Source of the DNA: HGM04593 sp045631205
GTDB lineage: Bacteria > Bacteroidota > Bacteroidia > Bacteroidales > Bacteroidaceae
Assembly (NCBI GenBank): GCA_045631205.1
Contig: JAZQUI010000023.1
Location: 28,769-92,768, forward strand
Direction: 5' to 3'
DNA: 64,000 nt
Under the pieces are notes generated by a model. That model had not been told where the DNA came from, did no database searches, and saw only the letters and a program-made list of their open reading frames with translations. Shown in pieces: positions 48,112-58,358 of this stretch (position 1 is its first letter; every line of letters begins with the position of its first letter). The translations under genes and the position numbers were made by a program.

Positions 48112-51100
48112 ATGAGAAAAAAACTTATTTCTGTAATGCTTGCCACATTTTTAGTTTCGGCAATTGCTGTAGCTCAAAACCTGAATGGTTTTGCATATGG
48201 TGATGCTGTGGCTCCGGCAGGTAATGAATGGGAGAGTCCGACCTTGTTGTCGTTGAACAAAGAGCAGCCCAAGGGCTGGTTCTTTACTTTTGACGATGTT
48301 GAGAGTGCTCGTGAAGTTCTGCCCGAAGCGAGTGATTATTATCTGTCACTCGATGGCACTTGGAGCTTTAACTGGGTTGGTAACCCCGGTGAGCGTCCTT
48401 TGGATTTCTACAAGACCGACTATGATGCAGCGTCTTGGGATAAAGTTGAGGTTCCTATGAACTGGAATGTCTATGGCTTGCAGCCCGATGGCAGTCAGAA
48501 GTATGGTACTCCCATATATGTGAACCAGCCTGTGATTTTCAAACATCAGGTTGCTGTCGGTGACTGGAAGGGTGGTGTAATGCGTGAACCTGCACCTCAC
48601 CACACAACATACAAACATCGTAACGAGGTAGGTTCTTACCGTCGCACATTTACTGTTCCCGCAGAGTGGGATGGCCGTGAGATTTACATCAACTTCGATG
48701 GTGTTGATTCTTTCTTCTATCTTTGGATTAACGGAAAGTATGTTGGTTTTTCAAAGAATTCACGTAACCTCGCCGCGTTTAACATTACAAAATATCTTGT
48801 TAAGGGTGAGAACCTTGTGGCTGTTGAGGTTTATCGTAACAGCGATGCCTCGTTCCTTGAGTCACAGGATATGTTCCGCTTGCCGGGTATCTTCCGCACC
48901 GTGTCGTTGACATCGACAAATCCTGTGCAGATACGCGATTTCCGCGTTGTTACAGATTTGGATGCTGAGTACAAGGATGCTGTTGCGAAAATAGCTGTGG
49001 ATGTACGCAACCTTACTAAGAAAAACGTGAAGGGTTACTCGGTGAAAGCTTCGCTTTACAAAAATGAACTTTACAGTGACGAAAATGCTCTTGTTGAGGG
49101 CGTTGGTGCAGCAGCTGCTGTTGAACTTATCCAGAAGGGTGCTACCGTTACCGCGAAGATGGAGATGCCTGTGGCTGACCCTGCTAAGTGGAGTGCTGAA
49201 AACCCCAATCGCTATACTCTCATCGTGCAGTTGCTCGATAAGAAGGGTAAGGTGGTTGAGACTGCTTCTACATACATAGGTTTCCGTGAGGTGGAGATTC
49301 GCGATACAAAAGCCGAGGATGACGAGTTTGGCTTGGCCGGCCGTTACTATTACTTGAACGGCAAGCCCATTAAGATGAAGGGTGTGAACCGCCACGAAAG
49401 TAACTTGGAACGCGGTCACGCCGTGACACGCGAGCAGATGTTCAACGAGGTAATGCTTATGCTCAAAGGTAACATCAATCACGTGCGTAATGCTCACTAT
49501 CCCGATGCTCCTTATTGGTATTACTTGTGCGATAAATACGGTATCTATCTCGAGGATGAGGCTAACATAGAGAGTCACCAATATTATTATGGCGATGCTT
49601 CGCTCTCACACGTTCCCGAGTTCCGCGATGCTCACGTGGCTCGTGTTATGGAGATGGCACACGCTACAATGAACCGTCCTTCGGTTGTTATATGGTCGCT
49701 TGGTAACGAGGCCGGCCCCGGTAAAAACTTTGTTGAGGCTTATAATGCTTTGAAGGCTTTCGATGCTTCTCGCCCTGTGCAGTATGAGCGTAACAATGAT
49801 ATCGTGGATATGGGTTCTAATCAGTATCCCTCTATCGGCTGGACACAGTATGCTGTAACAGGTAAGGCTCCTATTAAATATCCTTTCCACATTTCGGAGT
49901 ATGCTCACTCTATGGGTAACGCTGTAGGTAATCTCAAAGATTACTGGGATGCTATGGAGAGCACCAACTTCTTTATGGGCGGTGCTATCTGGGACTGGGC
50001 CGACCAGGCTTTCTGGAACGTGGATGCAAAGACCGGTGACAAGTATATGGGTTACGGTGGCGACTTTGGCGACCGTCCCAACGACCACACTTTCTGTATG
50101 AATGGTATTGTATTCCCCAACCACTCACCCAAACCTCAATATTGGGAAGTGAAGAAGGTTTATCAGAATGCTGGTATCTCGTTGAATGAAAATGGTGAGA
50201 TTGAGATTTTCAACAAACGCTATTTCGAGTGTTTGAGCGACCTCGATATCAAGGTTTCTCTTTGGGAGGATGGTAAGGAGATTGATGCTCGTTTCGTGCC
50301 CTCAAAGGTTATTGCTCCTCGCACAAAAGCTGCGTTTAAGGTTGATTTCGGTAAAGAGCTTAAGGCCGATTGCGAATACTTTATCAAAGTGCAGTTGATG
50401 CTCAAGAAGGATATGCCTTGGGCAAAGAAGGGTTATGTACAGATGGACGAGCAGCTTCCTTTGAAGGATGCCGTGAAGAATATCTACATTGCCGATGCTG
50501 CTAAGGGTGCAAAACTGAAAGGTGGAGTAAACAATGCCAAGAGAACTATTACCGGCAATGATTTCGAAATTGTATTCGATGATGCCAAGGGTGTTCTTTA
50601 CAAGGTTGTATATAAAGGAACCGAGGTCTTTGCTGCTGGTAATGAGATGAGTCTTGGTACTTACCGTGCGCCTGTCGATAACGACAACTGGGCTTGGAAT
50701 AACTGGTATACCAATGGCTTGTACAACTTGCAGGACAGTGTGATGTCGTTTGTTACTAAAACCAATAAGGATGGTAGCATTGTGTTGCAATATACAGTGT
50801 GCTCACAGGCTAAACATCCCGGTCGTCGTGTGAAACTCGATGATAACAACTTTGATGTTGTTGACGATGCTCGCGAATTTGGTGCCAACGATTTCCATTT
50901 CATTTCTAATCGTATCTACACAATCTATTCCGATGGTTCAATTGAGATGAACAGCGCCGTAACTGCCAATAAGAACATAGACCTCGCACGCATTGGTTAT
51001 GTTATGCAGTTGCCCGCAGAGTTCGATAATTATAGTTACTATGGTCGTGGACCATGGAATAATTATAACGACCGTTGCACTGCTGCTTTTGTGGAGCAAT

Positions 51101-52116
51101 ACAACAGTACTGTTGCTGAGCAGTTTGTTCACTTCCCCAAACCACAGGAGATGGCTAACCGCGAGGGTATCCGCTGGGCTGCTTTGACAAATGATGCCGG
51201 TAATGGTGTGATGTTTGTTGCTACCGAGGGTCTTTCTACATCGGCACTTCCCTGGAACGATGTTGAACTTACTGAGGCTGCACACCCCTATCAGCTGCCT
51301 GCTTCTTCGGGTACATGGGTACACATTGACAAGAAGGTTACCGGTCTTGGTGGTAACAGTTGTGGACAGGGTGGTCCGCTTGAGTACGACCGTGTAAGAG
51401 CCGGTGAGAACTCTGTTAGCTTCATTATGCGTCCTGTTTATGCCGGTGACGATGTTAATGCGAAAGCAAAAGTTCTCTCATCGGGTGCTGTGCCTGTGAT
51501 GTTGAAGCGTGACCTTCGTGGCTATGTGACAATGAGCTGTAATAAGGAGAATGCCGAAATCTATTATAAAATAGGTAAGCGTGGTAAGGCTGAAAAATAT
51601 ACAGCTCCTGTGAACATGAGCAAGGGCGGCGAAATTGTTGTATGGGAGAAAGCAAATCCTGCTTTGAGCGCAACATATAACTACGAGGCCGTTACTTCAA
51701 TTCCTGTAACTGTTGCTTTCTGTTCAAGCCAGGAGACCGGCAACGAGGCAAGCAAGATGCTCGATGGCGATCCCAATACAATATGGCATACAATGTACTC
51801 TGTAACTGTTGCTATTTATCCTCACTACATCGACTTTGATGCAAATGAAGAGGTTATGATTAAGGGCTTTAAATATATGCCCCGTCAGGATGGTGGTAAT
51901 AACGGTAATATAAAGGATTACTCTATCCAAATAAGCAACGACCGCAAAGAGTGGAGTGCTCCCGTTGTTAAGGGTGCCTTTGAGAATAACTCTAAACAGC
52001 AGACTGTAATCTTTGACAAGCCTGTGAAAGCACGTTATGTCCGTTTCAACGGTTTGAGCTCACAGAATGGTCAGGACTTTGGTTCGGGTGCCGAATTTGA
52101 ACTCATTAAGGAGTAA
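48112..52116 (+). CDS. Secreted GH2 beta-galactosidase with C-terminal discoidin-like domain
   Basis: A 1334-aa exported protein (signal KKLISVMLATFLVSAIAVAQ). Domains: GH2 sugar-binding (about 50-265), Ig-like (270-395), TIM barrel (397-690), then LacZ domain 4 and small-chain region to about 1110. Acid/base Glu533 is in WSLGNEAGPG and nucleophile Glu596 in HISEYAHSMGN. After these come a chitobiase/Fn3-associated-like segment (about 1125-1190) and an F5/8-type C domain (about 1195-1330: SSQETGNEASKMLDGDPNT). It hydrolyses beta-galactosides, probably in the periplasm or at the surface. No SusC/SusD pair is adjacent. Confidence 0.93.
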   Translation: MRKKLISVMLATFLVSAIAVAQNLNGFAYGDAVAPAGNEWESPTLLSLNKEQPKGWFFTFDDVESAREVLPEASDYYLSLDGTWSFNWVGNPGERPLDFYKTDYDAASWDKVEVPMNWNVYGLQPDGSQKYGTPIYVNQPVIFKHQVAVGDWKGGVMREPAPHHTTYKHRNEVGSYRRTFTVPAEWDGREIYINFDGVDSFFYLWINGKYVGFSKNSRNLAAFNITKYLVKGENLVAVEVYRNSDASFLESQDMFRLPGIFRTVSLTSTNPVQIRDFRVVTDLDAEYKDAVAKIAVDVRNLTKKNVKGYSVKASLYKNELYSDENALVEGVGAAAAVELIQKGATVTAKMEMPVADPAKWSAENPNRYTLIVQLLDKKGKVVETASTYIGFREVEIRDTKAEDDEFGLAGRYYYLNGKPIKMKGVNRHESNLERGHAVTREQMFNEVMLMLKGNINHVRNAHYPDAPYWYYLCDKYGIYLEDEANIESHQYYYGDASLSHVPEFRDAHVARVMEMAHATMNRPSVVIWSLGNEAGPGKNFVEAYNALKAFDASRPVQYERNNDIVDMGSNQYPSIGWTQYAVTGKAPIKYPFHISEYAHSMGNAVGNLKDYWDAMESTNFFMGGAIWDWADQAFWNVDAKTGDKYMGYGGDFGDRPNDHTFCMNGIVFPNHSPKPQYWEVKKVYQNAGISLNENGEIEIFNKRYFECLSDLDIKVSLWEDGKEIDARFVPSKVIAPRTKAAFKVDFGKELKADCEYFIKVQLMLKKDMPWAKKGYVQMDEQLPLKDAVKNIYIADAAKGAKLKGGVNNAKRTITGNDFEIVFDDAKGVLYKVVYKGTEVFAAGNEMSLGTYRAPVDNDNWAWNNWYTNGLYNLQDSVMSFVTKTNKDGSIVLQYTVCSQAKHPGRRVKLDDNNFDVVDDAREFGANDFHFISNRIYTIYSDGSIEMNSAVTANKNIDLARIGYVMQLPAEFDNYSYYGRGPWNNYNDRCTAAFVEQYNSTVAEQFVHFPKPQEMANREGIRWAALTNDAGNGVMFVATEGLSTSALPWNDVELTEAAHPYQLPASSGTWVHIDKKVTGLGGNSCGQGGPLEYDRVRAGENSVSFIMRPVYAGDDVNAKAKVLSSGAVPVMLKRDLRGYVTMSCNKENAEIYYKIGKRGKAEKYTAPVNMSKGGEIVVWEKANPALSATYNYEAVTSIPVTVAFCSSQETGNEASKMLDGDPNTIWHTMYSVTVAIYPHYIDFDANEEVMIKGFKYMPRQDGGNNGNIKDYSIQISNDRKEWSAPVVKGAFENNSKQQTVIFDKPVKARYVRFNGLSSQNGQDFGSGAEFELIKE

Positions 52117-52128
52117 GATATTTCAGGT

Positions 52129-52153
52129 GGTATGAGGTTGGTAGCCTCATACC
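52129..52153 (+). other. Stem-loop after the beta-galactosidase gene
   Basis: GGTATGAGG and CCTCATACC form a 9-bp stem with a 7-nt loop 12 nt after the stop. A U tract is missing, so it is at best a weak or factor-assisted terminator or a 3'-end stabiliser. Confidence 0.5.
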
Positions 52154-52218
52154 ATCACAAACCAGGAGGTTTCTCCGTTATAATAATGTATAATTGCATT
52201 TTTAAATAATTTCATATT

Positions 52219-53121
52219 ATGAAAGGAATTGTATTGGCCGGTGGCTCGGGTACACGTTTGTATCCAATTACAAAAGGTGTTAGTAAACAGTTGTTGCCAA
52301 TTTATGATAAACCGATGATATATTATCCGGTATCGGTGCTTATGCTTGCCGGTATAAGGGAAATTCTTATCATCTCAACACCTAATGACTTGCCCTCGTT
52401 CAAGCGTCTGCTAGGCGATGGTAGCGACTATGGTGTGCGTTTTGAATACGCTGAACAACCTTCGCCCGACGGTCTTGCACAGGCTTTTATAATTGGTGAG
52501 AAATTTATCGGCAACGATGCTGCTTGTCTTGTTCTTGGTGATAACATTTTCCACGGAACAGGTTTTTCGGGAATGCTGAAAGAGGCTGTACGTGCTGCCG
52601 AGGAGGATAATAAGGCTACTGTGTTCGGCTATTGGGTTGACGACCCCGAACGTTATGGTGTTGCTGAGTTTGACAAGGATGGAAACTGCTTGTCAATAGA
52701 GGAGAAACCTGCCGAGCCTAAATCGAACTATGCGGTCGTTGGTCTTTATTTCTACCCCAATAAGGTGGTTGACGTTGCAAAGAACATAAAACCTTCGGCG
52801 CGTGGTGAACTTGAAATTACAACGGTGAACCAGCGTTTCTTGGCCGACGGTGAACTGAAGGTGCAGTCGCTGCAGCGTGGTTTTGCATGGCTTGATACAG
52901 GAACTCACGACTCGCTGGCCGAGGCTTCTATTTTTGTTGAGGTTATCGAGAAACGTCAGGGTTTGAAGATTGCTTGTCTCGAAGGTATAGCTTTCCGTAA
53001 AGGATGGATTACTGCTGATAAATTGCGTGAGATTGCGCAACCTATGATAAAGAACCAATATGGTCAGTATCTTTTGAAAATAATTAAGGAGGTTGAACGT
53101 ACCGGTGCAAATATTTATTGA
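52219..53121 (+). CDS. rmlA: Glucose-1-phosphate thymidylyltransferase
   Basis: RmlA (300 aa) makes dTDP-glucose from dTTP and glucose-1-phosphate, the first step to dTDP-rhamnose. Signature: KGIVLAGGSGTRLYPITKGV, then YDKPMIYYPVSVLMLAGI, LGDNIFHG and the C-terminal TGTHDSLAEAS. It is first in an rmlA-C-D-B operon; the stop is 2 nt from the rmlC start. Confidence 0.97.
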   Translation: MKGIVLAGGSGTRLYPITKGVSKQLLPIYDKPMIYYPVSVLMLAGIREILIISTPNDLPSFKRLLGDGSDYGVRFEYAEQPSPDGLAQAFIIGEKFIGNDAACLVLGDNIFHGTGFSGMLKEAVRAAEEDNKATVFGYWVDDPERYGVAEFDKDGNCLSIEEKPAEPKSNYAVVGLYFYPNKVVDVAKNIKPSARGELEITTVNQRFLADGELKVQSLQRGFAWLDTGTHDSLAEASIFVEVIEKRQGLKIACLEGIAFRKGWITADKLREIAQPMIKNQYGQYLLKIIKEVERTGANIY

Positions 53122-53123
53122 TT

Positions 53124-53699
53124 ATGGAAGTAATTAAAACCGATATAGAGGGTGTGGTAATTATTGAGCCACGTATATTTAACGACGATAGAGGGTATTT
53201 CTATGAGTCATTCTCGCAGCGTGAATTTGAAGAGAAGGTGTGCAAAACTGTTTTCGTGCAGGACAATCAGTCGAAATCGGGTTATGGTGTAGTCAGAGGA
53301 TTACACTTCCAAAAACCTCCTTTTTGCCAGAGCAAGTTGGTGCGCTGTATAAAGGGTAAGGTGCTCGATGTTGCAGTTGATATACGCAAAGGTTCACCCA
53401 CTTTCGGTAAGTATGTGGCAGTTGAACTTTCCGAGGAGAATCATCGTCAGTTCTTTGTTCCGCGTGGCTTTGCGCACGGTTTTGCAGTGCTTTCCGAGGA
53501 GGCTGTTTTCCAATATAAATGTGACAACTTCTACAATAAGGCAAGTGAAGGTGCTGTTGCGTGGAACGACGAAAGCCTGGCGATAGATTGGAAAATTGAT
53601 GTTGAGAAAATAATATTGTCGGAAAAGGATAAACTGAACAAGCCTATTGCAGAGGCTGATTATCTCTTCGACTATAACACCGATTATTATGCAGAGTAA
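53124..53699 (+). CDS. rmlC: dTDP-4-dehydrorhamnose 3,5-epimerase
   Basis: RmlC (191 aa) epimerises dTDP-4-keto-6-deoxyglucose at C3 and C5. Motifs: GVVIIEPRIFNDDRGYFYES, VRGLHFQKPPFCQSKLVRC with the catalytic His, VAVDIRKGSPTFGKYV and FVPRGFAHGFAVLS. ATG 53124 is preferred over the TTG at 53118. It overlaps rmlD by 11 nt. Confidence 0.96.
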   Translation: MEVIKTDIEGVVIIEPRIFNDDRGYFYESFSQREFEEKVCKTVFVQDNQSKSGYGVVRGLHFQKPPFCQSKLVRCIKGKVLDVAVDIRKGSPTFGKYVAVELSEENHRQFFVPRGFAHGFAVLSEEAVFQYKCDNFYNKASEGAVAWNDESLAIDWKIDVEKIILSEKDKLNKPIAEADYLFDYNTDYYAE

Positions 53700-54558
53700 A
53701 AGAATTCTTATTACAGGAGCAAACGGCCAGTTGGGTAACGAGATGCGTCGTTTGGGCGATGTCTCTCCTAATACTTATATCTATACAGATGTTGCCGAGC
53801 TTGATATTACAAACGGCGATGCGGTGGCCCAGTTTGTGAAAGATAATTCAGTTGATATTATTGTTAACTGTGCTGCTTATACAAATGTAGACAAGGCTGA
53901 GAGTGACGAGGCTACTGCCGAGCTTATAAATGCCACGGCTGTTGCCAATCTTGCCAAAGCAATAAAAGATGTCGATGGTACTCTTTTTCATGTATCTACC
54001 GATTACGTTTTTGGTGACGAAGGTAACACTCCGCGCACTGAGGATATGCCACTTAATCCTCTTGGTGTGTATGGCCGTACCAAATTACGTGGTGAGCAGG
54101 CTATTGAAGAGATAGGGTGTAAGGCTGTAATCATACGTACGGCATGGCTCTATTCTGAATTTGGAAACAATTTCCTTAAAACAATGTTGCGTCTTACGTC
54201 GGAACGCAAGCAATTGAATGTTGTGTTCGATCAGGTGGGCACACCTACATATGCAGGTGACCTTGCGCTTGCGATATTTTCAATAATTGAAGCGGACGTA
54301 TATGCCGGTAATGAGGGCGTTTACCACTTCTCAAACGAGGGTGTATGCTCTTGGTATGATTTTGCTACTGAGATTGCTATGGCTGCAGGAAACACGGATT
54401 GCAAGGTTCAACCTTGTCATAGCGACGAATTCCCCTCGCCTGTGAAACGTCCTTCATTCTCTGTTCTAGACAAAACCAAGATTAAGAGAACATTTGGTAT
54501 TGAAATACCTCACTGGCGCGACTCTATGTTATATTGTATAAAACGATTAAAACAATAA
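53689..54558 (+). CDS. rmlD: dTDP-4-dehydrorhamnose reductase
   Basis: RmlD (289 aa), an extended SDR, makes dTDP-L-rhamnose with NAD(P)H. It has RILITGANGQLGNEMRRL, NCAAYTNVDKAES, the STDYVFG motif and the YGRTKLRGE catalytic Tyr-x3-Lys. ATG 53689 overlaps the end of rmlC, so the pair is translationally coupled. Confidence 0.96.
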   Translation: MQSKRILITGANGQLGNEMRRLGDVSPNTYIYTDVAELDITNGDAVAQFVKDNSVDIIVNCAAYTNVDKAESDEATAELINATAVANLAKAIKDVDGTLFHVSTDYVFGDEGNTPRTEDMPLNPLGVYGRTKLRGEQAIEEIGCKAVIIRTAWLYSEFGNNFLKTMLRLTSERKQLNVVFDQVGTPTYAGDLALAIFSIIEADVYAGNEGVYHFSNEGVCSWYDFATEIAMAAGNTDCKVQPCHSDEFPSPVKRPSFSVLDKTKIKRTFGIEIPHWRDSMLYCIKRLKQ

Positions 54559-54562
54559 TAAA

Positions 54563-55699
54563 ATGAAACGTAATATCATTGTTACCGGCGGTGCCGGTTT
54601 TATCGGTTCGCACGTTGTGCGTCTGTTTGTAAACAAATATCCCGAGTATCATATAATAAATGTTGACAAACTTACTTATGCCGGCAACCTTGCTAACTTG
54701 AAGGATATTGAAGATAAACCCAACTATACCTTCTTTCGTGGTGATATCTGCGATTTTGAGGCCATGTCGGAACTTGTGCGCAAGTATAATGTTGATGGTA
54801 TTATACACCTCGCTGCTGAAAGCCACGTTGACCGCTCCATAAAAGACCCGTTTACCTTTGCACGTACCAACGTGATGGGTACTCTCTCGCTGTTGCAGGC
54901 AGCGAAGGCATATTGGGATACTTTGCCTGAGAAATATGAGGGTAAACGCTTCTATCACATCTCTACCGATGAGGTTTATGGTGCATTGGAACTTAATCGT
55001 CCCGAGGGTGTTGAGCCTCCTTTCACTACCACAGCTTCTTCAGGCGAGCACCATTTGGCCTATGGTACCGACTTCTTCTATGAGACAACAAAGTACAACC
55101 CCCATAGCCCCTATTCGGCATCAAAAGCCAGCAGTGACCATTTTGTGCGTGCCTTCCATGATACTTACGGATTGCCCACAATTGTTACAAACTGCTCAAA
55201 CAATTATGGTCCCTACCAGTTCCCCGAAAAACTGATTCCTCTTTTCATAAACAATATTCGTAACCGTAAGCCACTGCCCGTATATGGCAAAGGCGAGAAT
55301 GTGCGTGACTGGTTATATGTTGTTGACCACGCACGTGCCATAGATGTAATTTTCCACAATGGTGCTATTGCCGAGACATATAACATTGGTGGTTTCAACG
55401 AGTGGAAGAACATCGATATTATAAAGGTTATTATTGCAACGGTTGATCGTTTGCTCGGTAATCCCGAGGGGCACTCTCTCGATCTTATAACTTATGTTAC
55501 CGACCGCGCAGGTCACGATATGCGTTATGCAATCGATTCTACAAAGTTACAGAAAGAACTTGGCTGGGAGCCCAGTTTGCAGTTCGAAGAGGGTATAGAG
55601 AAAACCGTACGTTGGTATCTCGATAACCAGGAGTGGATGGATAACATCACAAGTGGAGAGTACGAAAAGTATTACGATGATATGTACAAGAACCGATAA
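54563..55699 (+). CDS. rmlB: dTDP-glucose 4,6-dehydratase
   Basis: RmlB (378 aa) converts dTDP-glucose to the 4-keto-6-deoxy form. It has NIIVTGGAGFIGSHVVRLF, HLAAESHVDRSI, STDEVYGAL, and YSASKASSDHFVRAF (Tyr-x3-Lys). An insert of about 15 residues (EHHLAYGTDFFYETTKYN) follows the STDEVYG region and is common in Bacteroidota RmlB. It is last in the operon, with a terminator 22 nt after the stop. Confidence 0.96.
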   Translation: MKRNIIVTGGAGFIGSHVVRLFVNKYPEYHIINVDKLTYAGNLANLKDIEDKPNYTFFRGDICDFEAMSELVRKYNVDGIIHLAAESHVDRSIKDPFTFARTNVMGTLSLLQAAKAYWDTLPEKYEGKRFYHISTDEVYGALELNRPEGVEPPFTTTASSGEHHLAYGTDFFYETTKYNPHSPYSASKASSDHFVRAFHDTYGLPTIVTNCSNNYGPYQFPEKLIPLFINNIRNRKPLPVYGKGENVRDWLYVVDHARAIDVIFHNGAIAETYNIGGFNEWKNIDIIKVIIATVDRLLGNPEGHSLDLITYVTDRAGHDMRYAIDSTKLQKELGWEPSLQFEEGIEKTVRWYLDNQEWMDNITSGEYEKYYDDMYKNR

Positions 55700-55721
55700 A
55701 CACAAATTGTTAGTAGATAAC

Positions 55722-55755
55722 AAAAAAAGGAACTTCTGTGTGAAGTTCCTTTTTT
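55722..55755. terminator. Bidirectional terminator of rmlACDB and the OMP gene
   Basis: AAAAAAAGGAACTT (55722-55735) pairs with AAGTTCCTTTTTTT (55742-55755). The A and T runs on both sides make it work in both directions, between convergent genes ending at 55699 and 55775. Confidence 0.93.
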
Positions 55756-55774
55756 TGTTGTAATATATCCATTG

Positions 55775-56458
55775 TTATAGAATTCTGATTGCGTATCCGA
55801 GTCTTACAGTTATTGTTTGGTTGGCCGAACGTCCAAAATCGTCAATTTTTGAGTTGCCAAAGATGTCGCTTAAACCATAATAATAACGGCCTTCAACAAA
55901 GAAACTGCCTATTTTTGTCTTTAATTCAAGACCGGCTCCTCCAAGTATTCCGTAATCGAATCTCTTTTCTGCCTCTTTGCCATAGATGGGGCGTACAGAT
56001 TCTGGTCGTTCGCTTGGTTCAAGTCCTCCACCGATTTCCTCGTTCTCTCCAAGGAGTACGCCGAATTGGGGTCCGAGATTGATGAAAAACTGCAATCCGC
56101 GCTCTTCTTTTCCCCACGACAGATGAGCGAGAAATGGTATTTCAAGATAGTTGAGGGTGCGTGTGTAGGTATAGGGGAGGTTATTGTCAAATTCCTCCTC
56201 CCATCCGCGTTGTGAATAGTTGAACTCGAGCTGTGCCGCGCAAATCATGTTGAAATATTTTTCGCTTGTGTATCGAACGAAAAGGCCGCTGTTTATGCCG
56301 GTAAGGCGTGTTTGGCGTATTTGTGGCTGAATGTCAAGCTCGCTCATGTTAAGACCGCCTGCGGCTCCAATTTCAAGTATTCGACGGGGTTGCTCTACTT
56401 GCGCAAAAGTAGCAATGGCACAGAAAAGTGCTGTTATTGTAAGTGCAATGTATCTCAT
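55775..56458 (-). CDS. Outer-membrane beta-barrel protein (PorT-like)
   Basis: A 227-aa exported protein (signal RYIALTITALFCAIATFAQ). It shows alternating amphipathic strands, GAAGGLNMSELDIQPQIRQTRLTGINSGLFVRY at the start and TVRLGYAIRIL at the end, typical of small outer-membrane barrels (OMP_b-brl_2/PorT family). Function is not defined. Its start overlaps the stop of the LysM gene by 4 nt, so the two are co-translated. Confidence 0.8.
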   Translation of the reverse strand: MRYIALTITALFCAIATFAQVEQPRRILEIGAAGGLNMSELDIQPQIRQTRLTGINSGLFVRYTSEKYFNMICAAQLEFNYSQRGWEEEFDNNLPYTYTRTLNYLEIPFLAHLSWGKEERGLQFFINLGPQFGVLLGENEEIGGGLEPSERPESVRPIYGKEAEKRFDYGILGGAGLELKTKIGSFFVEGRYYYGLSDIFGNSKIDDFGRSANQTITVRLGYAIRIL

Positions 56459-58311
56459 TTGTCAAAATCTATTTTTTCAATGTTGTAGGCTGGGGTGTAG
56501 TGAACGAAATATATCTTTTTGTTGACCATTCCTCCCCAATTGTTTACTCGTTCAAATTTAAAGCCTGTCTGTACAGGTGTGAACGATATATCGTTTATTT
56601 TATTCGGCATATCTTTTCCCCATTTTGCTGCTCCAAGAAGGAATGTATAGCCTGTATCGTATCCCAGCATACCGTAACGAGGGTATATGTTTTGTAGGTT
56701 GCGGTCGTACCAATTGACATATTCATTTTGGAATTTCGCAGCTTCGGGTAGTGAGTAGTGGCTGAAAAATGATGCATAGAAATAGGTGTCGGCCTCGTAT
56801 AGTTGTGCGCGCATTTCATTTGCATATATCTGCCATTCTGGGTAGCCGAATAACTTGAATTCCGGTAAGTCAATGGTATCTTTTTTGAGTATAATCAAGG
56901 AGGGGACGATTGTCGATAGAGTGCTGGCGCTTGAAGAGATTGGTATAAAGACGTTTTCCCTGTCGGCTTTCATAACCCTTGCAATGGTGTCTATGGTTGC
57001 ACTGTCGGCCTCTGCTTTTATTATGCGTGATGTTACATGTGTAATATCCTCCATGTTTATTCTGGTGTGGGGGATGTTGTTGTTGTCGAGTCCTTTGGTA
57101 AGTGCTTCTATAAACTCTGTTTTGTTGCTCTTGGTGCTGTCTTCAACAAAAATTACGTTGGCGGTGGGGAATTTTTGTGCAAAATGGTCAATGACCTCGG
57201 AATAGAAGTACGATTGCATTGTGTTTACCACATATACCATTGGGTTGCGGAATATTTCGTCCTCCTTGGATGTGAAGGGGATTACAAGTGGTATCTCTTT
57301 TTCTTTTGCGTATTGTGCAAGCTGCTTGTTGTGCTCGGTGTATAGGGCTCCAATAATGAGGTCCATAGAGTCGAGTTTGCCGCTTGTAAGCAAGGGAGTG
57401 AGGCTTTGCTCCTTGCTCCCCGAATCGTAAGTGTTTATCTCAAATGAATAGCCGTATTTTTTGAGCTTTTCTACTGCCATAAGAAAACCTTGATAGTACT
57501 CTATCATTCGGCTCTGCTCGTTTGATGCGTAACTGTCTAGCATAAATGGGAGTATCACAGCAACGCGTGTATAGTCCTTTTTCTTGTTGGAACTGATGGA
57601 ATCTTTTATCTCCTCGGCTTGTGTGAATATCTCTTTGTTACTTATTTCTATTGTTCTTGTGGGTTTCGCTTTCTTTACTGGTTCGGGTATGTTGAGCGTG
57701 CTGTTTTTCTTTAGTTTCTTTTTATTGGAAAGTTCGGGGTTGGCTGCCAGCAACTCGTCTATTGTTATATCGTGTGCCCTGGAGATGCTATATATGGTTT
57801 CTCCTTTTTTTACAGTGTGGGTTTTTATTGTTTCGGGCTTCTGTTCTTTTGTCGGAGTCTCTGTTGTTGCGACTGTTACGGGAAATACTTTTGCTTTATC
57901 GCTTACAGGGATTAGTATTACTTCGCCTGCACGAAAGTTGTTTATGGTAAGACCTGGGTTGGCTTCGCATATTTCCACCGGCGAAATGTTGTACATTTTT
58001 CCCAATCGGTAAAGAGTTTCACCGGGTTGTATGGTGTGGTAACGGGGGGAGGTGTCCTCGTTTGCCGGCGTGTTGTTTTTTATGCCTTTTTCTTGGGGTA
58101 TGCGCAATAGCTGGCCTACGCTTATGGATTTCTCGCTTCCGGGGTTGTACTCTATTATTTCCTGAATGTTCTTTTGGTACATACGGGAGATGGAGTAGAG
58201 GGTTTGTCCTTTGCTTACTGTGTGTATGAAGAAGTTACTCTCTTGTGCGTTTAGTGCAATAGAAATAAATATAATTGCGATTGAGAGTATAATTCTTATG
58301 CAGTGTTTCAT
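56455..58311 (-). CDS. LysM-repeat protein with periplasmic-binding-like domain
   Basis: A 618-aa exported protein. The signal peptide ends near IALNAQ. Three LysM modules (about 27-75, 88-136, 164-213), each with the form HTVSKGQTLYSISRMYQ, bind peptidoglycan. From about 250 a periplasmic-binding type I fold follows (VAVILPFMLDSYASNEQSRM, IIGALYTEHNKQLAQYAKEK), as in ABC ligand-binding proteins and LpoA. It probably tethers to the wall. The neighbour OMP may be its partner. Confidence 0.85.
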   Translation of the reverse strand: MKHCIRIILSIAIIFISIALNAQESNFFIHTVSKGQTLYSISRMYQKNIQEIIEYNPGSEKSISVGQLLRIPQEKGIKNNTPANEDTSPRYHTIQPGETLYRLGKMYNISPVEICEANPGLTINNFRAGEVILIPVSDKAKVFPVTVATTETPTKEQKPETIKTHTVKKGETIYSISRAHDITIDELLAANPELSNKKKLKKNSTLNIPEPVKKAKPTRTIEISNKEIFTQAEEIKDSISSNKKKDYTRVAVILPFMLDSYASNEQSRMIEYYQGFLMAVEKLKKYGYSFEINTYDSGSKEQSLTPLLTSGKLDSMDLIIGALYTEHNKQLAQYAKEKEIPLVIPFTSKEDEIFRNPMVYVVNTMQSYFYSEVIDHFAQKFPTANVIFVEDSTKSNKTEFIEALTKGLDNNNIPHTRINMEDITHVTSRIIKAEADSATIDTIARVMKADRENVFIPISSSASTLSTIVPSLIILKKDTIDLPEFKLFGYPEWQIYANEMRAQLYEADTYFYASFFSHYSLPEAAKFQNEYVNWYDRNLQNIYPRYGMLGYDTGYTFLLGAAKWGKDMPNKINDISFTPVQTGFKFERVNNWGGMVNKKIYFVHYTPAYNIEKIDFDK

Positions 58312-58349
58312 ACTTGGTGTTCTCTTCTTGTAAGTAACTATAATTCCGT

Positions 58350-58358
58350 GCGAAGATA
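58350..58358 (-). promoter_or_regulatory. -7 element of the LysM/OMP operon
   Basis: On the minus strand TATCTTCGC at 58358-58350 is a perfect -7 element; no clear -33 TTG is found 19-21 nt upstream. The start near 58345 gives a leader of about 33 nt. Confidence 0.6.

Noticed and set aside
52129..52153. Intrinsic terminator of the beta-galactosidase gene
   Set aside because: The stem is good but no U tract follows in either direction, so it is listed only as a stem-loop.
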